In this document: positions 1 through 8,650 of the stretch, one piece after another
How positions within the stretch are numbered: the first letter of the stretch is position 1
Layout of the letters: each line of letters starts with the position of its first letter
Assembly: GCA_905479865.1 (NCBI GenBank)
Contig: CAJQOD010000014.1
Span: 1-35,916 of the forward strand
Direction: 5' to 3'
Length of the DNA: 35,916 nt
Source: an uncultured Rickettsiaceae bacterium
GTDB lineage: Bacteria; Pseudomonadota; Alphaproteobacteria; Rickettsiales; Rickettsiaceae
Translations under genes and position numbers: made by a program
Notes under the pieces: generated by a model
Databases searched by the model: none
Told to the model about the DNA's origin: nothing
The model's input: the letters and a program-made list of their open reading frames with translations, nothing else

Positions 1-815
1 ATTAGTGCGCCTTTTGTACCCAGTACATGATTGGCAATTGCCGGTAATATCAGCTCTGCTGGCAAATTTTTGGCAAGGAATCCGTAATGTGAACCCAGAT
101 ATACAAACCCTAGATATATAACTCCAAGCAGGCTGGCACCAAAAATGCTGGGACCAAGTGCTATTTTGATAATGCTTTTGCCTTCTGTTTCATCGATCAA
201 AGCTTCAATCTGTTTGAAAATAAGGCTGGAGAAGAAAAAAGCAGCAAATAGATCCATTGTTGCATAGCCACGGAAAAATCCATCTAGCAAATTATTGCTA
301 AAAGATGCAGGGTTTTCTTCTAGCTCCTGCGCATTATATACTCCAACTGTAATCAGGATTACTAAAAGTAATAGCAATATTGGAGTCAGAAATTTGCCAA
401 GTATAGTGAACATCCATTTGTCATTGAGGCAGATGATGAAGCAGGAGGTACAAAATATTATGCTAAATGCCAGTAAAGAAATATCATACGACAAGAACTC
501 AAGCCCGCCATGTGCAACAGTTATACAGCGTGGTATTACACCGAAAGATCCAAGTAAAGATAGAGTAAATAGTGGAATGATAATTTTTGCTATACTGCCT
601 GCTTCTGCAAAGAAGCTTGTATAGTTGCCCTGATGTAGCTTGATGACAAATAGCCCTAAGAATGGCAGTATAATGCCGGTTAAGAAAAATCCCAGGAAGC
701 CGGCAAACCAATTATCGGCATTATTGACACCCACCATTAGTGGAAAAACCAGGTTACCGGAGCCAAAAAACATTGAAAAAATAGAAAAACCGTATAAAAA
801 AATGTGCCGTTTCAT
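1..815 (-). CDS. brnQ: Branched-chain amino acid transporter BrnQ, LIVCS family (partial, C-terminus outside window)
   Basis: Reading from an ATG at 815 down to base 1 gives an uninterrupted frame of 271 codons with no stop, so the gene runs off the left edge. The N-terminus begins MKRHIFLYGFSIFSMFFGSG and continues with NLVFP, which closely matches the opening helix of BrnQ carriers (GSGNLVFP region). Several long hydrophobic segments follow. The family imports leucine, isoleucine and valine across the inner membrane by cation symport and is about 430 residues long, so roughly the first 60 per cent is present. Its downstream partner genes cannot be seen. Importing branched-chain amino acids fits a bacterium that depends on its host for them. 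The family call is confident; the exact substrate is inferred. Confidence 0.88.
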   Translation of the reverse strand, partial: MKRHIFLYGFSIFSMFFGSGNLVFPLMVGVNNADNWFAGFLGFFLTGIILPFLGLFVIKLHQGNYTSFFAEAGSIAKIIIPLFTLSLLGSFGVIPRCITVAHGGLEFLSYDISLLAFSIIFCTSCFIICLNDKWMFTILGKFLTPILLLLLVILITVGVYNAQELEENPASFSNNLLDGFFRGYATMDLFAAFFFSSLIFKQIEALIDETEGKSIIKIALGPSIFGASLLGVIYLGFVYLGSHYGFLAKNLPAELILPAIANHVLGTKGAL

Positions 816-896
816 AACATTAATATCAATTTATAAGTAAGTGCCTAAAATGTAAGGCAAAAGTAGCAATAGTAAACAAGTGAGGGGAATGTATGT

Positions 897-912
897 GTGG
901 CTAACAAGCCAC
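897..912. repeat. Short perfect hairpin in the rpsD-brnQ gap
   Basis: GTGGCT and AGCCAC form a 6-bp perfect inverted repeat around a 4-base AACA loop. No run of T follows on either strand, so a classical terminator is not supported. It may be a minor structure in the brnQ leader. Confidence 0.3.
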
Positions 913-983
913 GACAGAAACGACAATTAGAAAAGTAGGGATAGCGAGGTTTTTCATAATCATAAAAAGTTTAAGAATGGCAA

Positions 984-1010
984 AACGGAGCCAAATTATA
1001 TGACTCCGTT
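984..1010 (-). terminator. Probable intrinsic terminator downstream of rpsD
   Basis: AACGGAG (minus strand from 1010) pairs with CTCCGTT around a 13-base loop, and TTTT follows on the minus strand. It sits 12 bases after the rpsD stop codon. The T-run is short, so termination may be partial. Confidence 0.6.
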
Positions 1011-1021
1011 GAATAGTCTTA

Positions 1022-1639
1022 TTAATGTGAGTAATACTCAATAATTTTACCGAAATTAGCTTCAAACGGATAAGGAATATCTGAAATTATCGGAGTTCTA
1101 ACGAATATCCCAGACATAGTGCCTGGATCCATAGAAAGATATTCAGGGACTGTTCTTTCCTGTTTCTGAGCTGATTCCATATATACAGTGATTTGCTTGG
1201 CAGAGTCTTTTAGCTCAACTATATCGCCCTCTGTTAATCTTTGGCTAGGTATATTAACCTTCTTGCCATTGAGTTTAACATTGCCATGAGAAACCAGCTG
1301 TCTTGCAGCAAAAATTGTTGGAGCAAGGTTCATTCTATAAATGACCATGTCTAATCTCTTCTCGAGAAGCCCAGCGAAATTCTCAGCTGTATTGCCTTTC
1401 ATCTTATTAGCAAGAGCAAAGATATTTCTAAATTGCTTTTCCGTGATGCGACCATAATGTGCCTTTACAGTTTGCTTAGCCTGTAGGTGAGCTCCATAGT
1501 CAGAAGTTTTTACCCTGCCTGTTGGGCCATGTTGACCAGGGCGATAATTCTTAGTGTGGAAAGGGTCTTTGCCATCGCCCCAGATGCTTGTTCCCAGTCG
1601 TCTGCTAGCTTTATATTTTGCTTTAACAATTCTTGTCAC
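1022..1639 (-). CDS. rpsD: 30S ribosomal protein S4
   Basis: The 205-residue product is full length. It has the conserved S4 start (KYKASRRLG), the YRPGQHG motif near residues 32-38 and a clear S4 RNA-binding domain from about residue 93 (RLDMVIYRM through [14 protein letters not shown]). S4 nucleates assembly of the small subunit body by binding the 5' domain of 16S rRNA. There is no cysteine, so this is the form without the N-terminal zinc knuckle. The start codon is GTG, supported by AGGTG a few bases upstream. The gene stands alone, outside a ribosomal protein operon, and has its own promoter and terminator. Confidence 0.97.
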   Translation of the reverse strand: MTRIVKAKYKASRRLGTSIWGDGKDPFHTKNYRPGQHGPTGRVKTSDYGAHLQAKQTVKAHYGRITEKQFRNIFALANKMKGNTAENFAGLLEKRLDMVIYRMNLAPTIFAARQLVSHGNVKLNGKKVNIPSQRLTEGDIVELKDSAKQITVYMESAQKQERTVPEYLSMDPGTMSGIFVRTPIISDIPYPFEANFGKIIEYYSH

Positions 1640-1719
1640 TCAGATACACCTAAATTAAAGTTCAATTTTTTGATAGTAATTTGCTTATAATTTTAAACGC
1701 AAACTGCATTTAAGAGGGG

Positions 1720-1748
1720 AGTATATAAATAGTTGAAGAAAAAGTCAA
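1720..1748 (-). promoter_or_regulatory. Sigma70-type promoter of rpsD
   Basis: On the minus strand TTGACT (1748-1743) and TATACT (1725-1720) are separated by 17 bases, each one mismatch from consensus. Transcription would start near 1713, leaving a leader of about 75 bases before the GTG start of rpsD. Confidence 0.65.
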
Positions 1749-1768
1749 ACTCATTCTCGCTTCTGATT

Positions 1769-2491
1769 TTACTTATTTGTTGGAATTGGTATAAGCCTCT
1801 TAAGCACCTCTTGGTAGGCGGGCATTATCTTCTCGGGATCATCCTTAGCTATCTCGTAGCAAAGTTTTTCATTAGTATCCATATCCCATAGGCGGCATGT
1901 GTCAGGTGAAATTTCGTCAACAAGCATGGTCATGAAATCTTCTCCATTGAACACTCTGCCAAATTCCAGTTGAATATCTACAAGACGAATCTGCAGACTT
2001 GCAAAGAGTCCAGATAAAAAATCATGCACTCTGGTTGCCTGGGTTTTAAGATCGGATAATTCTTTTTTATTGAGCCATCCAAAACTAATAATTTGTGATT
2101 CATTGATGATGGGATAGCCCAACTCTTTGTTTTTAACTCGAAAGTCAATTATTGGTGATTCAAATACAAAACCATCCTCCATGCCAAAGTCAGTTACATA
2201 ACGACCGCAAGCTATCGTACAAATATGAATTTGAATTGGATAGACATCAACAAACTGCACCAATTGTTGACGCATGTTGTTTTTTTTAATTAGATGATTA
2301 TCCACGCCGATCATATCTAATTTTTGCATGATATATGAAGAGATACTATTATTAACTACCCCTTTCCCGGAGATTTCCATAGAATCCTGGTTTACAATTT
2401 TAAGAGTATCGTCAAAAGACATTATCAATGCATAATCTTCATCAGCTTGATATAGAGTCTTACTTGATCCCTTATAGATTTTTTCTTTCAT
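1769..2491 (-). CDS. purC: SAICAR synthetase (PurC)-like protein with altered substrate-site residues
   Basis: The 240-residue length and fold signature match PurC: IYKGSSKTLY at the N-terminus, GKGVVNN at 42-48, VNxSQ-like INESQ at 129-133, FGWL at 137-140, EFG at 176-178 and DEISPD at 192-197 with R200. PurC joins aspartate to CAIR in purine synthesis. Against the E. coli protein, the CAIR-binding Arg94 and Ser100 align with Cys91 and Arg97, and the signature lysine of DFKLEFG is Gln174. No other purine gene is in the window. The protein closely resembles the solitary PurC annotated in Rickettsia as I remember it. Family membership is firm; SAICAR synthetase activity is doubtful. Only 7 bases separate it from the upstream ExoD-family gene, so they are probably co-transcribed. 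Confidence 0.85.
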   Translation of the reverse strand: MKEKIYKGSSKTLYQADEDYALIMSFDDTLKIVNQDSMEISGKGVVNNSISSYIMQKLDMIGVDNHLIKKNNMRQQLVQFVDVYPIQIHICTIACGRYVTDFGMEDGFVFESPIIDFRVKNKELGYPIINESQIISFGWLNKKELSDLKTQATRVHDFLSGLFASLQIRLVDIQLEFGRVFNGEDFMTMLVDEISPDTCRLWDMDTNEKLCYEIAKDDPEKIMPAYQEVLKRLIPIPTNK

Positions 2492-2498
2492 TATTATT

Positions 2499-3137
2499 TT
2501 AAAAAACAGTGTGAAACAGGTACTTGATTGCCATCCAGCTGGTAAGGACGGCGCTTAAGGCAATCAACATGCCAATTAGTGCTATAAAAAATCCTGCTAC
2601 TATAATAATACCGTCACGGTTGAGTAGCCCGAGAGCCATAACAGTGATTCCCAGTGCCGGTATAGCATTTGTTAGTGGTATCGGTAGCGCAACAGCAGTC
2701 GATGCTATAAGACAGGAAAGTCCGACAAACTGTTCGCAATAAACAGATTTTGCAAAGGAAAGTCTGGGTTTCACGTATTTTTCAATGGCCTCTATGATAG
2801 GCACACTCTTATTACTAATCATCTTGAGTGTAGAATTCTTGATTTCGTAGTTGTTGATTTTTTGTGGTAAGCGCACTTTTTTGCTACCCAGTAACATTTG
2901 TACAGATAAAATCATTAACGGTATTCCCATGATGGTAGTGAATCCAGGAGGGTATGGTAGAGGGATTGCTACCGGCAGGGCAAAAAATACCATTGCTAGT
3001 AATATACCATTTTCATGAAAATCTTCCAGGATTTCTGAAATTTTTGTTTTGCCACTTTTACTTTTTAGTCCAATTTTTTGTAAGCTTTCTGAAGCTGGGG
3101 TGCTATCGAGTAATTTGGGTTTTTTCTTTTGAAACAT
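2499..3137 (-). CDS. ExoD-family integral membrane protein
   Basis: The 212-residue protein has a charged N-terminal stretch of about 45 residues, then paired hydrophobic segments. The hallmark of the ExoD family (PF06055) is visible in both halves: PLPYPPGFTTIMGIPLM at about 59-75 and ALPIPLTNAIPALGI further on, a duplicated pattern of helices with Pro-Leu-Pro turns. ExoD was named for an exopolysaccharide defect in Sinorhizobium, but its biochemical role is unknown. It precedes the purC-like gene in what looks like a two-gene transcript. I infer an inner-membrane location and claim no function beyond the family name. Confidence 0.85.
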   Translation of the reverse strand: MFQKKKPKLLDSTPASESLQKIGLKSKSGKTKISEILEDFHENGILLAMVFFALPVAIPLPYPPGFTTIMGIPLMILSVQMLLGSKKVRLPQKINNYEIKNSTLKMISNKSVPIIEAIEKYVKPRLSFAKSVYCEQFVGLSCLIASTAVALPIPLTNAIPALGITVMALGLLNRDGIIIVAGFFIALIGMLIALSAVLTSWMAIKYLFHTVF

Positions 3138-3174
3138 GTAAGTTGTTCTGTCATTAAACTTAAAATCAGTACAG

Positions 3175-3204
3175 AGTATAGTATCATTATTCAGAAAGAT
3201 ACAA
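3175..3204 (-). promoter_or_regulatory. Candidate promoter for the exoD-like/purC-like pair
   Basis: On the minus strand TTGTAT (3204-3199) and TATACT (3180-3175) are 18 bases apart in the 121-base gap upstream of the ExoD-family start at 3137. The -10 is good and the -35 only fair. Confidence 0.4.
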
Positions 3205-3258
3205 TCATTTTTGCAGCATTTTCATTTAATCGGTTGAATAATTTACTGGAATTGACAC

Positions 3259-4275
3259 TCATCTTTTTACTATTTTACTTAAAATTTCTGACAATTTACC
3301 GGAAACTACTTTGATATCATAATTATCTTTTAGTCGTAAATAAGCAGATTGTGCCAATTGTTGAGCCATTTTTTGATTGTTTGCTGCTAATTGCAATTTC
3401 TCAGCCAGAGCTTTAGCAGATTCGATTTCTGTCAGTAAACCGTCCACGTTATCGCGGATGATTTCTTCAGGCCCACCAGATTTTGTTGAGATAATCGGTT
3501 TTGAATGCTCCATGGCTTCAAGTAAGATAATGCCAAACGGTTCAATTGTTGATGGTAGGCAGAAAATATCGATCTGCTCAAAGAAAGCATCCTTATCATC
3601 AACCCAGTTGCAGAAAGTTACTTCGTTTTCTAGTTGTAATTCCCTGGTTTTTTCAACTAGCATAGCCTTGTCTTCACCATCTCCTCCAAGAAGCAGGCGT
3701 ACATTATGGCCGCTTTGCTTTAATAAATTAATGCTTTCGATTAGATATACAAAACCTTTCTTTGCAACAAATCTGCCAAAGCTACCAATTACTACAGGAG
3801 ATTTGTATGGTGCAGGTTGGTATTCATGAGTTATTCTGGTCATGTTGGGGATACTAAGTAGGCGTGCTGCATCAAGCCCATGACAAATTAAATGTTCTTT
3901 TAATTTGTTGGTTAAGGTCAGTACATAATCACATTTTTTTAAGTGCCTGTAGCTATAATTGTGCGATACTCCAATAAGAGGTAGTTGCTTCGGCTTGAAG
4001 GTAGTAGAAAAAGACACTGCACGATTGCCATGACAAATTATCAGGTCTGGCTTGTATATGGCAATTAATATCCCCAGATATATCTTTGATAATAAACACC
4101 ATGGTGCGATATTGAGTAAAGTTTTGTTGCCCTGAAGCTGCCTATTAACTTGAGCGCCGACACTTGAGATATTGATTATTTCATGCCCCTGCATTTTTAG
4201 AGCCTCATCATAGTCCAGATAGGCTTGCTGAATACCACCTAGAGCTCTTGACATCATTACGTTAAATATACGCAT
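3259..4275 (-). CDS. GT4-family glycosyltransferase
   Basis: The 338-residue GT-B glycosyltransferase has the N-terminal glycine motif (GGIQQAYLDY), an acceptor-domain histidine region (GVSHNYS), the start of the donor-binding domain (GSFGRFVAKKG) and the EX7E motif as EPFGIILLE, followed by PIISTKSGGPEEII. These are the features of GT4 retaining enzymes that build lipopolysaccharide or exopolysaccharide from nucleotide sugars at the inner membrane. The sugar and acceptor cannot be told from sequence. The gene starts 11 bases after hisS stops and so probably shares its transcript. It may belong to the same envelope function as the ExoD-like gene downstream, but that is only proximity. Confidence 0.88.
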   Translation of the reverse strand: MRIFNVMMSRALGGIQQAYLDYDEALKMQGHEIINISSVGAQVNRQLQGNKTLLNIAPWCLLSKIYLGILIAIYKPDLIICHGNRAVSFSTTFKPKQLPLIGVSHNYSYRHLKKCDYVLTLTNKLKEHLICHGLDAARLLSIPNMTRITHEYQPAPYKSPVVIGSFGRFVAKKGFVYLIESINLLKQSGHNVRLLLGGDGEDKAMLVEKTRELQLENEVTFCNWVDDKDAFFEQIDIFCLPSTIEPFGIILLEAMEHSKPIISTKSGGPEEIIRDNVDGLLTEIESAKALAEKLQLAANNQKMAQQLAQSAYLRLKDNYDIKVVSGKLSEILSKIVKR

Positions 4276-4286
4276 ATAGCACTACT

Positions 4287-5528
4287 TCAATTTTGCAAGA
4301 GTTCAATCAGCTCTGCGCGGCTAACTTCTTTTTCACTGCCGGCATCCAAATCTTTAAGCTTGTATGTATTCTTATTCATTTCTTCAGAACCGATAAATAC
4401 GGTAAAATTAGCATTTGCAGCGAGTGCTGTTTGCATTCGTTTGGCAGGTTTACCCTCAAGTTCCAGGTGAGTTTGGATGTTTGCTTTACGCAGGAGATCA
4501 GTAATTTCAATTGCATAATCTGTGCATTCTGATCCGATTGGAATTATGACTGCAGGACGATTTTTTTCTGGTTTAAAATCACTCATTAGCGCAATTCGTT
4601 CAATGCCTGCAGCAAAACCGATAGAGGGTATTTCCGACTCACCCATCAAAGCTGTTAGCCCATCATACCGTCCACCGGCAAGGATCGTTCCTTGGCTCCC
4701 AAGTTTACTTGTAATAAACTCAAAAGCCGTATGTGAGTAATAGTCGAGTCCCCGAGCCAGTTTTGGATTCACCACATATTTAACACTCATTTTATCTAAA
4801 TATGATTTTACCTCATCAAAATATTCAGCAGCGTGTTGCGTATAATAATCGGCAATAACGGGAGCTCCTCGGGATATCTTTTTATCAGACTCGTCTTTTG
4901 AATCAAGTATCCTTAAAGGATTTTCCCTCAGGCGTTGCCGGCTATCCTCTGATAAATCATTCAAATGTTCTTTAAAGTAGTGTATTAAAGCTGCCTGGTA
5001 AGCTTGCCTGGATTTGGTGCAACCAAGCGAATTTAACTCTAAGGTTACGTTTTGTAAGATATTTAATTCTTTCAGGATATGTGCAGCAAGGCTTATTGTT
5101 TCTGCATCAGAATAAGCACCTTTAGCACCTATATATTCGAAATTTAACTGATGAAACTGTCTTTGACGGCCTTTTTGCGGTCGATCATAGCGAAAAACGG
5201 GGCCACTAGAGAAAAGTTTTAGCGGGAGTTTTTGTTTTAGACCATTGGAAATAAAAGCTCGTATTACACTGGCAGTAAACTCCGGTCTTAATGCGATGAG
5301 CTTACCACTTTTGCTAAGAAAACTGTACATCTCCTTACTGACTACGTCGGAACTATCGCCAAGCGTACGGTCGAATACACTAGCAGATTCCAGCAAGGGT
5401 GTGCTAAATCCTTCATAACCATATAATTCCGCAGTTTGTAGAGCTACTTGCTCTATATATTTATGTACACGAAACTCATCCGGCAGAAGGTCTTTCATCC
5501 CTCGCAAAGGTGCCAGTTTGCTTGACAT
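4287..5528 (-). CDS. hisS: Histidyl-tRNA synthetase
   Basis: The 413-residue class II synthetase shows GMKDLLPDE at 10-18, motif 2 at 113-131 (RYDRPQKGR and RQFHQ), the histidine-binding ARGLDYY at 258-264, GGRYDGL at 285-291 and motif 3 (FAAGIERI) at 305-312, with a C-terminal anticodon-binding domain. It charges tRNA-His in the cytoplasm. This is the usual bacterial type of HisRS, not the divergent type known from Rhizobiales, Rhodobacterales and Caulobacterales, which favours Rickettsiales or another early alphaproteobacterial branch. Genes on both sides are within 15 bases, so this is likely an operon of the 524-residue unknown, hisS and the GT4 gene. Confidence 0.97.
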   Translation of the reverse strand: MSSKLAPLRGMKDLLPDEFRVHKYIEQVALQTAELYGYEGFSTPLLESASVFDRTLGDSSDVVSKEMYSFLSKSGKLIALRPEFTASVIRAFISNGLKQKLPLKLFSSGPVFRYDRPQKGRQRQFHQLNFEYIGAKGAYSDAETISLAAHILKELNILQNVTLELNSLGCTKSRQAYQAALIHYFKEHLNDLSEDSRQRLRENPLRILDSKDESDKKISRGAPVIADYYTQHAAEYFDEVKSYLDKMSVKYVVNPKLARGLDYYSHTAFEFITSKLGSQGTILAGGRYDGLTALMGESEIPSIGFAAGIERIALMSDFKPEKNRPAVIIPIGSECTDYAIEITDLLRKANIQTHLELEGKPAKRMQTALAANANFTVFIGSEEMNKNTYKLKDLDAGSEKEVSRAELIELLQN

Positions 5529-5542
5529 ACTAGAATACCTGA

Positions 5543-7117
5543 CTAGTTACCTTGTTCGTCTTCATTAGGCATATTCTGAAGGAATTTGACTATACGCTCG
5601 TCAGTTAAAAGTTTGAAAAAATTCTTGTCATTAATTTTTAACTTAAAACCTTGCGGATTAAAAATAATGCCAGATACTAAAGCATCATTTTCTTTTAACT
5701 CTTCATTGTTGTGAAATGCAGCAAGAGCATTAAAACCATTATTTTTAATGTTGTCCATTATCTGATCAAAAGATTTTATCTCTGCAGCACCCGTATTTTT
5801 TGCAAGAAGCGGCCTGATACCAGCATTATAGAAATTTGTTACTCCATCAACCAGAATCATTGGAGTTGAAATATTAACATCGGCACTGTAAACTTTATCT
5901 TCCTTAGCTCCAGTTAGCTTGGTAGTAAAGTCGTTTAGACCTATTTTTAGTGAATGATCAAAATTTGTTGAAGTAATATCATATGCTACATTAAAGGAAA
6001 AATTTTGTTTCTCTAAATTATTGGTAAGGAGAGTGGATATTGGCATCAGATCCTCTGCCTCAATATTAAAATCTGTTTTTAAACTCAGCTTATCACTAGA
6101 TGCTAGTTTCTTCATAAACTCATATAAAAAATCGCTTGTTATGGCTGTGATTGCTTTTTTCTGCTCATCTGTATAGTTGCTATTAAAAGACATATCCATA
6201 TTAGCGTTTATTTTGCTACCATCACCAGCAAAGTAGAAAGTTGCAGAATCCTTCATCGCAGAATTGCCGAAGCTTTCCTTTATAGATACAGAGTAAATTT
6301 CTTCGGTAAAGCTAAATTTTTTGTATATATCAGAGAATTCTTTCTTTCCTTTTAGTGAGTCTATAATATCCTGCACGTGATCTTTGCTTAGCTGGATTGA
6401 ATATTCAGCGTTGTAATTGGTTGGACCGATTTTTTCAGCCATTCTGTGATAATAATTTGTGAAAGCAAAACTATTATCATTCAAATTCATATCGTTTTGT
6501 ATATCTTTTGGCAGCAAATTTTCGAGCAGATATACAAGATATTTTGAATCAGGATTTATATCCGTATCATTTGAGCTTAAGCTCAAATCAATAGAATACA
6601 TACCATCACTACCTAGCGTGCTGGAGAAATTGCAATTAGAGCTAGCGGCACGAGAAATAAATTTGTCGTTTTCAGAAAAATATGTTGAATCATTTTTTGA
6701 TTTCATCGTAATATTAATATTATCGAAGTCATTATTTAAAAGTGATTTGTTGAAGCTCATACTCTGGTTTGGCGATGGAATGTAGATGGCTGTTTTTCCC
6801 AAGCCGGTAGATAGTTTTTCTCCGTTAAAACATATAGTGATTTTGTCAGTAAAGGGGTTATATGATGCCACCATTTGATCACTGGTAGTTACAAAATATT
6901 GTGATTGTGGAAAAAGAGTAACGTCTTTCAGGGTTAGTCTGAATCTGAATTTTTCGATAATAACAGAGTCTAAATTTGCTATTATTACCGAGTCATTATT
7001 TTGTATTTTCGGTAACAGTTCTTCTTTAGCCATTTTTTCAAAGTTATTTGCTAAATAAAACCATGCACCAGCAATAATTATTAATAGTATTGCCGCAATC
7101 GAACCAAGCCTTTTCAT
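5543..7117 (-). CDS. Membrane-anchored protein of unknown function
   Basis: I do not recognise this 524-residue protein with certainty. One N-terminal transmembrane segment (about residues 5-25) precedes a long, polar, mostly beta-looking region rich in Asn, Ser and Asp with only two cysteines, so it is probably anchored in the inner membrane facing the periplasm. The layout (short anchor, then NFEKMAKEELLP, then a repeat-poor beta-rich body) recalls DUF945/YdgA and alphaproteobacterial DUF2125 proteins, but I see no diagnostic motif. It lies 24 bases after the AGCS symporter gene starts its own upstream neighbour relationship and 14 bases before hisS, so it is probably co-transcribed with both. 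It is a full open frame with codon use like its neighbours. Confidence 0.8.
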   Translation of the reverse strand: MKRLGSIAAILLIIIAGAWFYLANNFEKMAKEELLPKIQNNDSVIIANLDSVIIEKFRFRLTLKDVTLFPQSQYFVTTSDQMVASYNPFTDKITICFNGEKLSTGLGKTAIYIPSPNQSMSFNKSLLNNDFDNINITMKSKNDSTYFSENDKFISRAASSNCNFSSTLGSDGMYSIDLSLSSNDTDINPDSKYLVYLLENLLPKDIQNDMNLNDNSFAFTNYYHRMAEKIGPTNYNAEYSIQLSKDHVQDIIDSLKGKKEFSDIYKKFSFTEEIYSVSIKESFGNSAMKDSATFYFAGDGSKINANMDMSFNSNYTDEQKKAITAITSDFLYEFMKKLASSDKLSLKTDFNIEAEDLMPISTLLTNNLEKQNFSFNVAYDITSTNFDHSLKIGLNDFTTKLTGAKEDKVYSADVNISTPMILVDGVTNFYNAGIRPLLAKNTGAAEIKSFDQIMDNIKNNGFNALAAFHNNEELKENDALVSGIIFNPQGFKLKINDKNFFKLLTDERIVKFLQNMPNEDEQGN

Positions 7118-7141
7118 ATTTAAACTAACCCTGAATATTAT

Positions 7142-8455
7142 TTAAAATTCTATATCTTTCCGAAGTTTTAATATTCCACTTACATTTAACAATACAAGAA
7201 GACCACTAAGGAGACCCATTATGATCATAACATTTGTTTGTGAAAAGTTACAAAAGAATATAAATGCAAAAATAGCATAGAGCAAGTATATTGTTTTTCC
7301 GTATTTAAGATTAATAAATTGTGCACATTTTATGCCAGCTGCCAGATAAGCAATTATGGTTGTAAATCCGGCAAAAAATAGCAGTAAAGTCATGAATAGA
7401 TCACTGTATGGTATGTATCCAGATAGCAACTGAGCGACGATATCTGACGGGTCAAAATGGTTCAGCGTGTACCAGGCACCGGTTACACCAAGCATTGTAT
7501 TAGTTAAAATACAAATTAATGTATCAGTGAATAATGCATAGATAGCCAGGGTCGCTTGCCTGCGTGGGTTTACAATGCGTGTTTCACTTTGAACAATTGA
7601 GTCGTAGCCAATGCCGATATCTCCAGAATAAACTGTTTTTGAAATACCAAGATATGCAGATAAAATCATTGAGCTTCCAACAAAGCCGCCAAGTTGCGCA
7701 TGGCCGGTAAATGCAGATACCAGAACGGTCTTGAAGAATTCCGGTAAAAGACTGGCATTACATGCAATAATGTACGTTGCAAATAATATATATCCTAGCA
7801 TGAAGACGGGCATTATTACGCTGCAGATGTTTGCCAGGCGGCGAATGCCCCCGATTGAAGAATATATAACTGCCACCAGTAAACACAGGATAATGACATA
7901 TCTGTCGAACTCAAAGCTATGTTCTAGCCTATCTACAATTATCAGGAAATTGGAAATTTCTACTCCGTATAAGCATAGTAAGAAGGCGAAAATATATGCA
8001 AATATTTTAGGCTTGAAGGCTTTTTGCAGGAAATACATTGGGCCGCCATTAAAGCCGCCGTCAGGGTTTTGTATACGGTACTTTACTCCCAAATAAATCT
8101 CTGAATATTTTAAAAGCATACCACTTAAAGAAGCAAGTATGGTCCAGAAAATACTACCGGGGCCGCCGATCATTAGCGCTACGCTGATAAAGACGATGTT
8201 ACCAAGGCCAACCATGCCGCCAACTGAAGCGAAATATAGTTTAAATGGGTGTACGCCACCATTATCAGAGCTGTTTGCTTCGGAGTAAATATTTTTGATA
8301 TTGCTACGAAAATTGAATAGAGCGCGAAATTGCAACCCACGTGATATGAAGGTTAAATAAATACCGGTGCCGGTGATCAGCGCCCAGCCAATATAACTCC
8401 AATAGAAGTCATCCAGGAAAATAATAATACTAAATATTGAATCCATAATAGACAT
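7142..8455 (-). CDS. AGCS-family sodium/amino-acid (alanine/glycine) symporter
   Basis: The 437-residue protein has about ten hydrophobic helices and the AGCS signature order: a FTSRG-like turn (FISRGLQFR), GVHPFKLYFASVGGMVGLGNI near 67-87, GGPGSIFW, LKYSEIYLGVKYR and DGGFNGGPMYFL. The family imports alanine or glycine with sodium across the inner membrane. The usual S/T in the loop STVGTGNI is replaced by GGMVGLGNI, a modest change. It is followed at 24 bases by the unknown 524-residue gene. Upstream lies a possible small membrane-protein gene and a consensus promoter at 8770-8798 that could serve the whole run. The exact substrate is not determined. Confidence 0.9.
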   Translation of the reverse strand: MSIMDSIFSIIIFLDDFYWSYIGWALITGTGIYLTFISRGLQFRALFNFRSNIKNIYSEANSSDNGGVHPFKLYFASVGGMVGLGNIVFISVALMIGGPGSIFWTILASLSGMLLKYSEIYLGVKYRIQNPDGGFNGGPMYFLQKAFKPKIFAYIFAFLLCLYGVEISNFLIIVDRLEHSFEFDRYVIILCLLVAVIYSSIGGIRRLANICSVIMPVFMLGYILFATYIIACNASLLPEFFKTVLVSAFTGHAQLGGFVGSSMILSAYLGISKTVYSGDIGIGYDSIVQSETRIVNPRRQATLAIYALFTDTLICILTNTMLGVTGAWYTLNHFDPSDIVAQLLSGYIPYSDLFMTLLLFFAGFTTIIAYLAAGIKCAQFINLKYGKTIYLLYAIFAFIFFCNFSQTNVMIIMGLLSGLLVLLNVSGILKLRKDIEF

Positions 8456-8497
8456 AAATTTTTACCAAATTATAATTTGAAAATATTACTGGAAATC

Positions 8498-8650
8498 TTA
8501 CCTATTAGGTTTTCGAGCCATTAAGGAACTCAAAGTCAATATCAGAAATAAAATACCAGCTATTTCAACGATATGGTGTTTAACGTATGCAGGTGCAAAT
8601 AGGATATGAGATGGGTAACACAAATTAGAAAACAGATCAAAACTAGACAT
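8498..8650 (-). CDS. Possible 50-residue single-pass membrane protein
   Basis: ATG at 8650 opens a 50-codon frame ending in TAA at 8498. The product starts MSSFDLFSNL, has one clear hydrophobic helix (about residues 30-46, IVEIAGILFLILTLSSL) and ends in the basic tail MARKPNR, which fits an inner-membrane peptide with a positive cytoplasmic end. A consensus sigma70 promoter lies about 110 bases upstream and the AGCS symporter starts 42 bases downstream. Against it, no strong Shine-Dalgarno sequence precedes the ATG, and a frame this short can arise by chance. I know no family for it. It could instead be untranslated leader of the symporter gene. Confidence 0.33.
   Translation of the reverse strand: MSSFDLFSNLCYPSHILFAPAYVKHHIVEIAGILFLILTLSSLMARKPNR

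Noticed and set aside
3377-3829. 150-codon open frame on the plus strand
   Set aside because: It lies entirely antisense to the GT4 glycosyltransferase, whose conserved motifs fill this stretch. No ribosome binding site or recognisable protein features.
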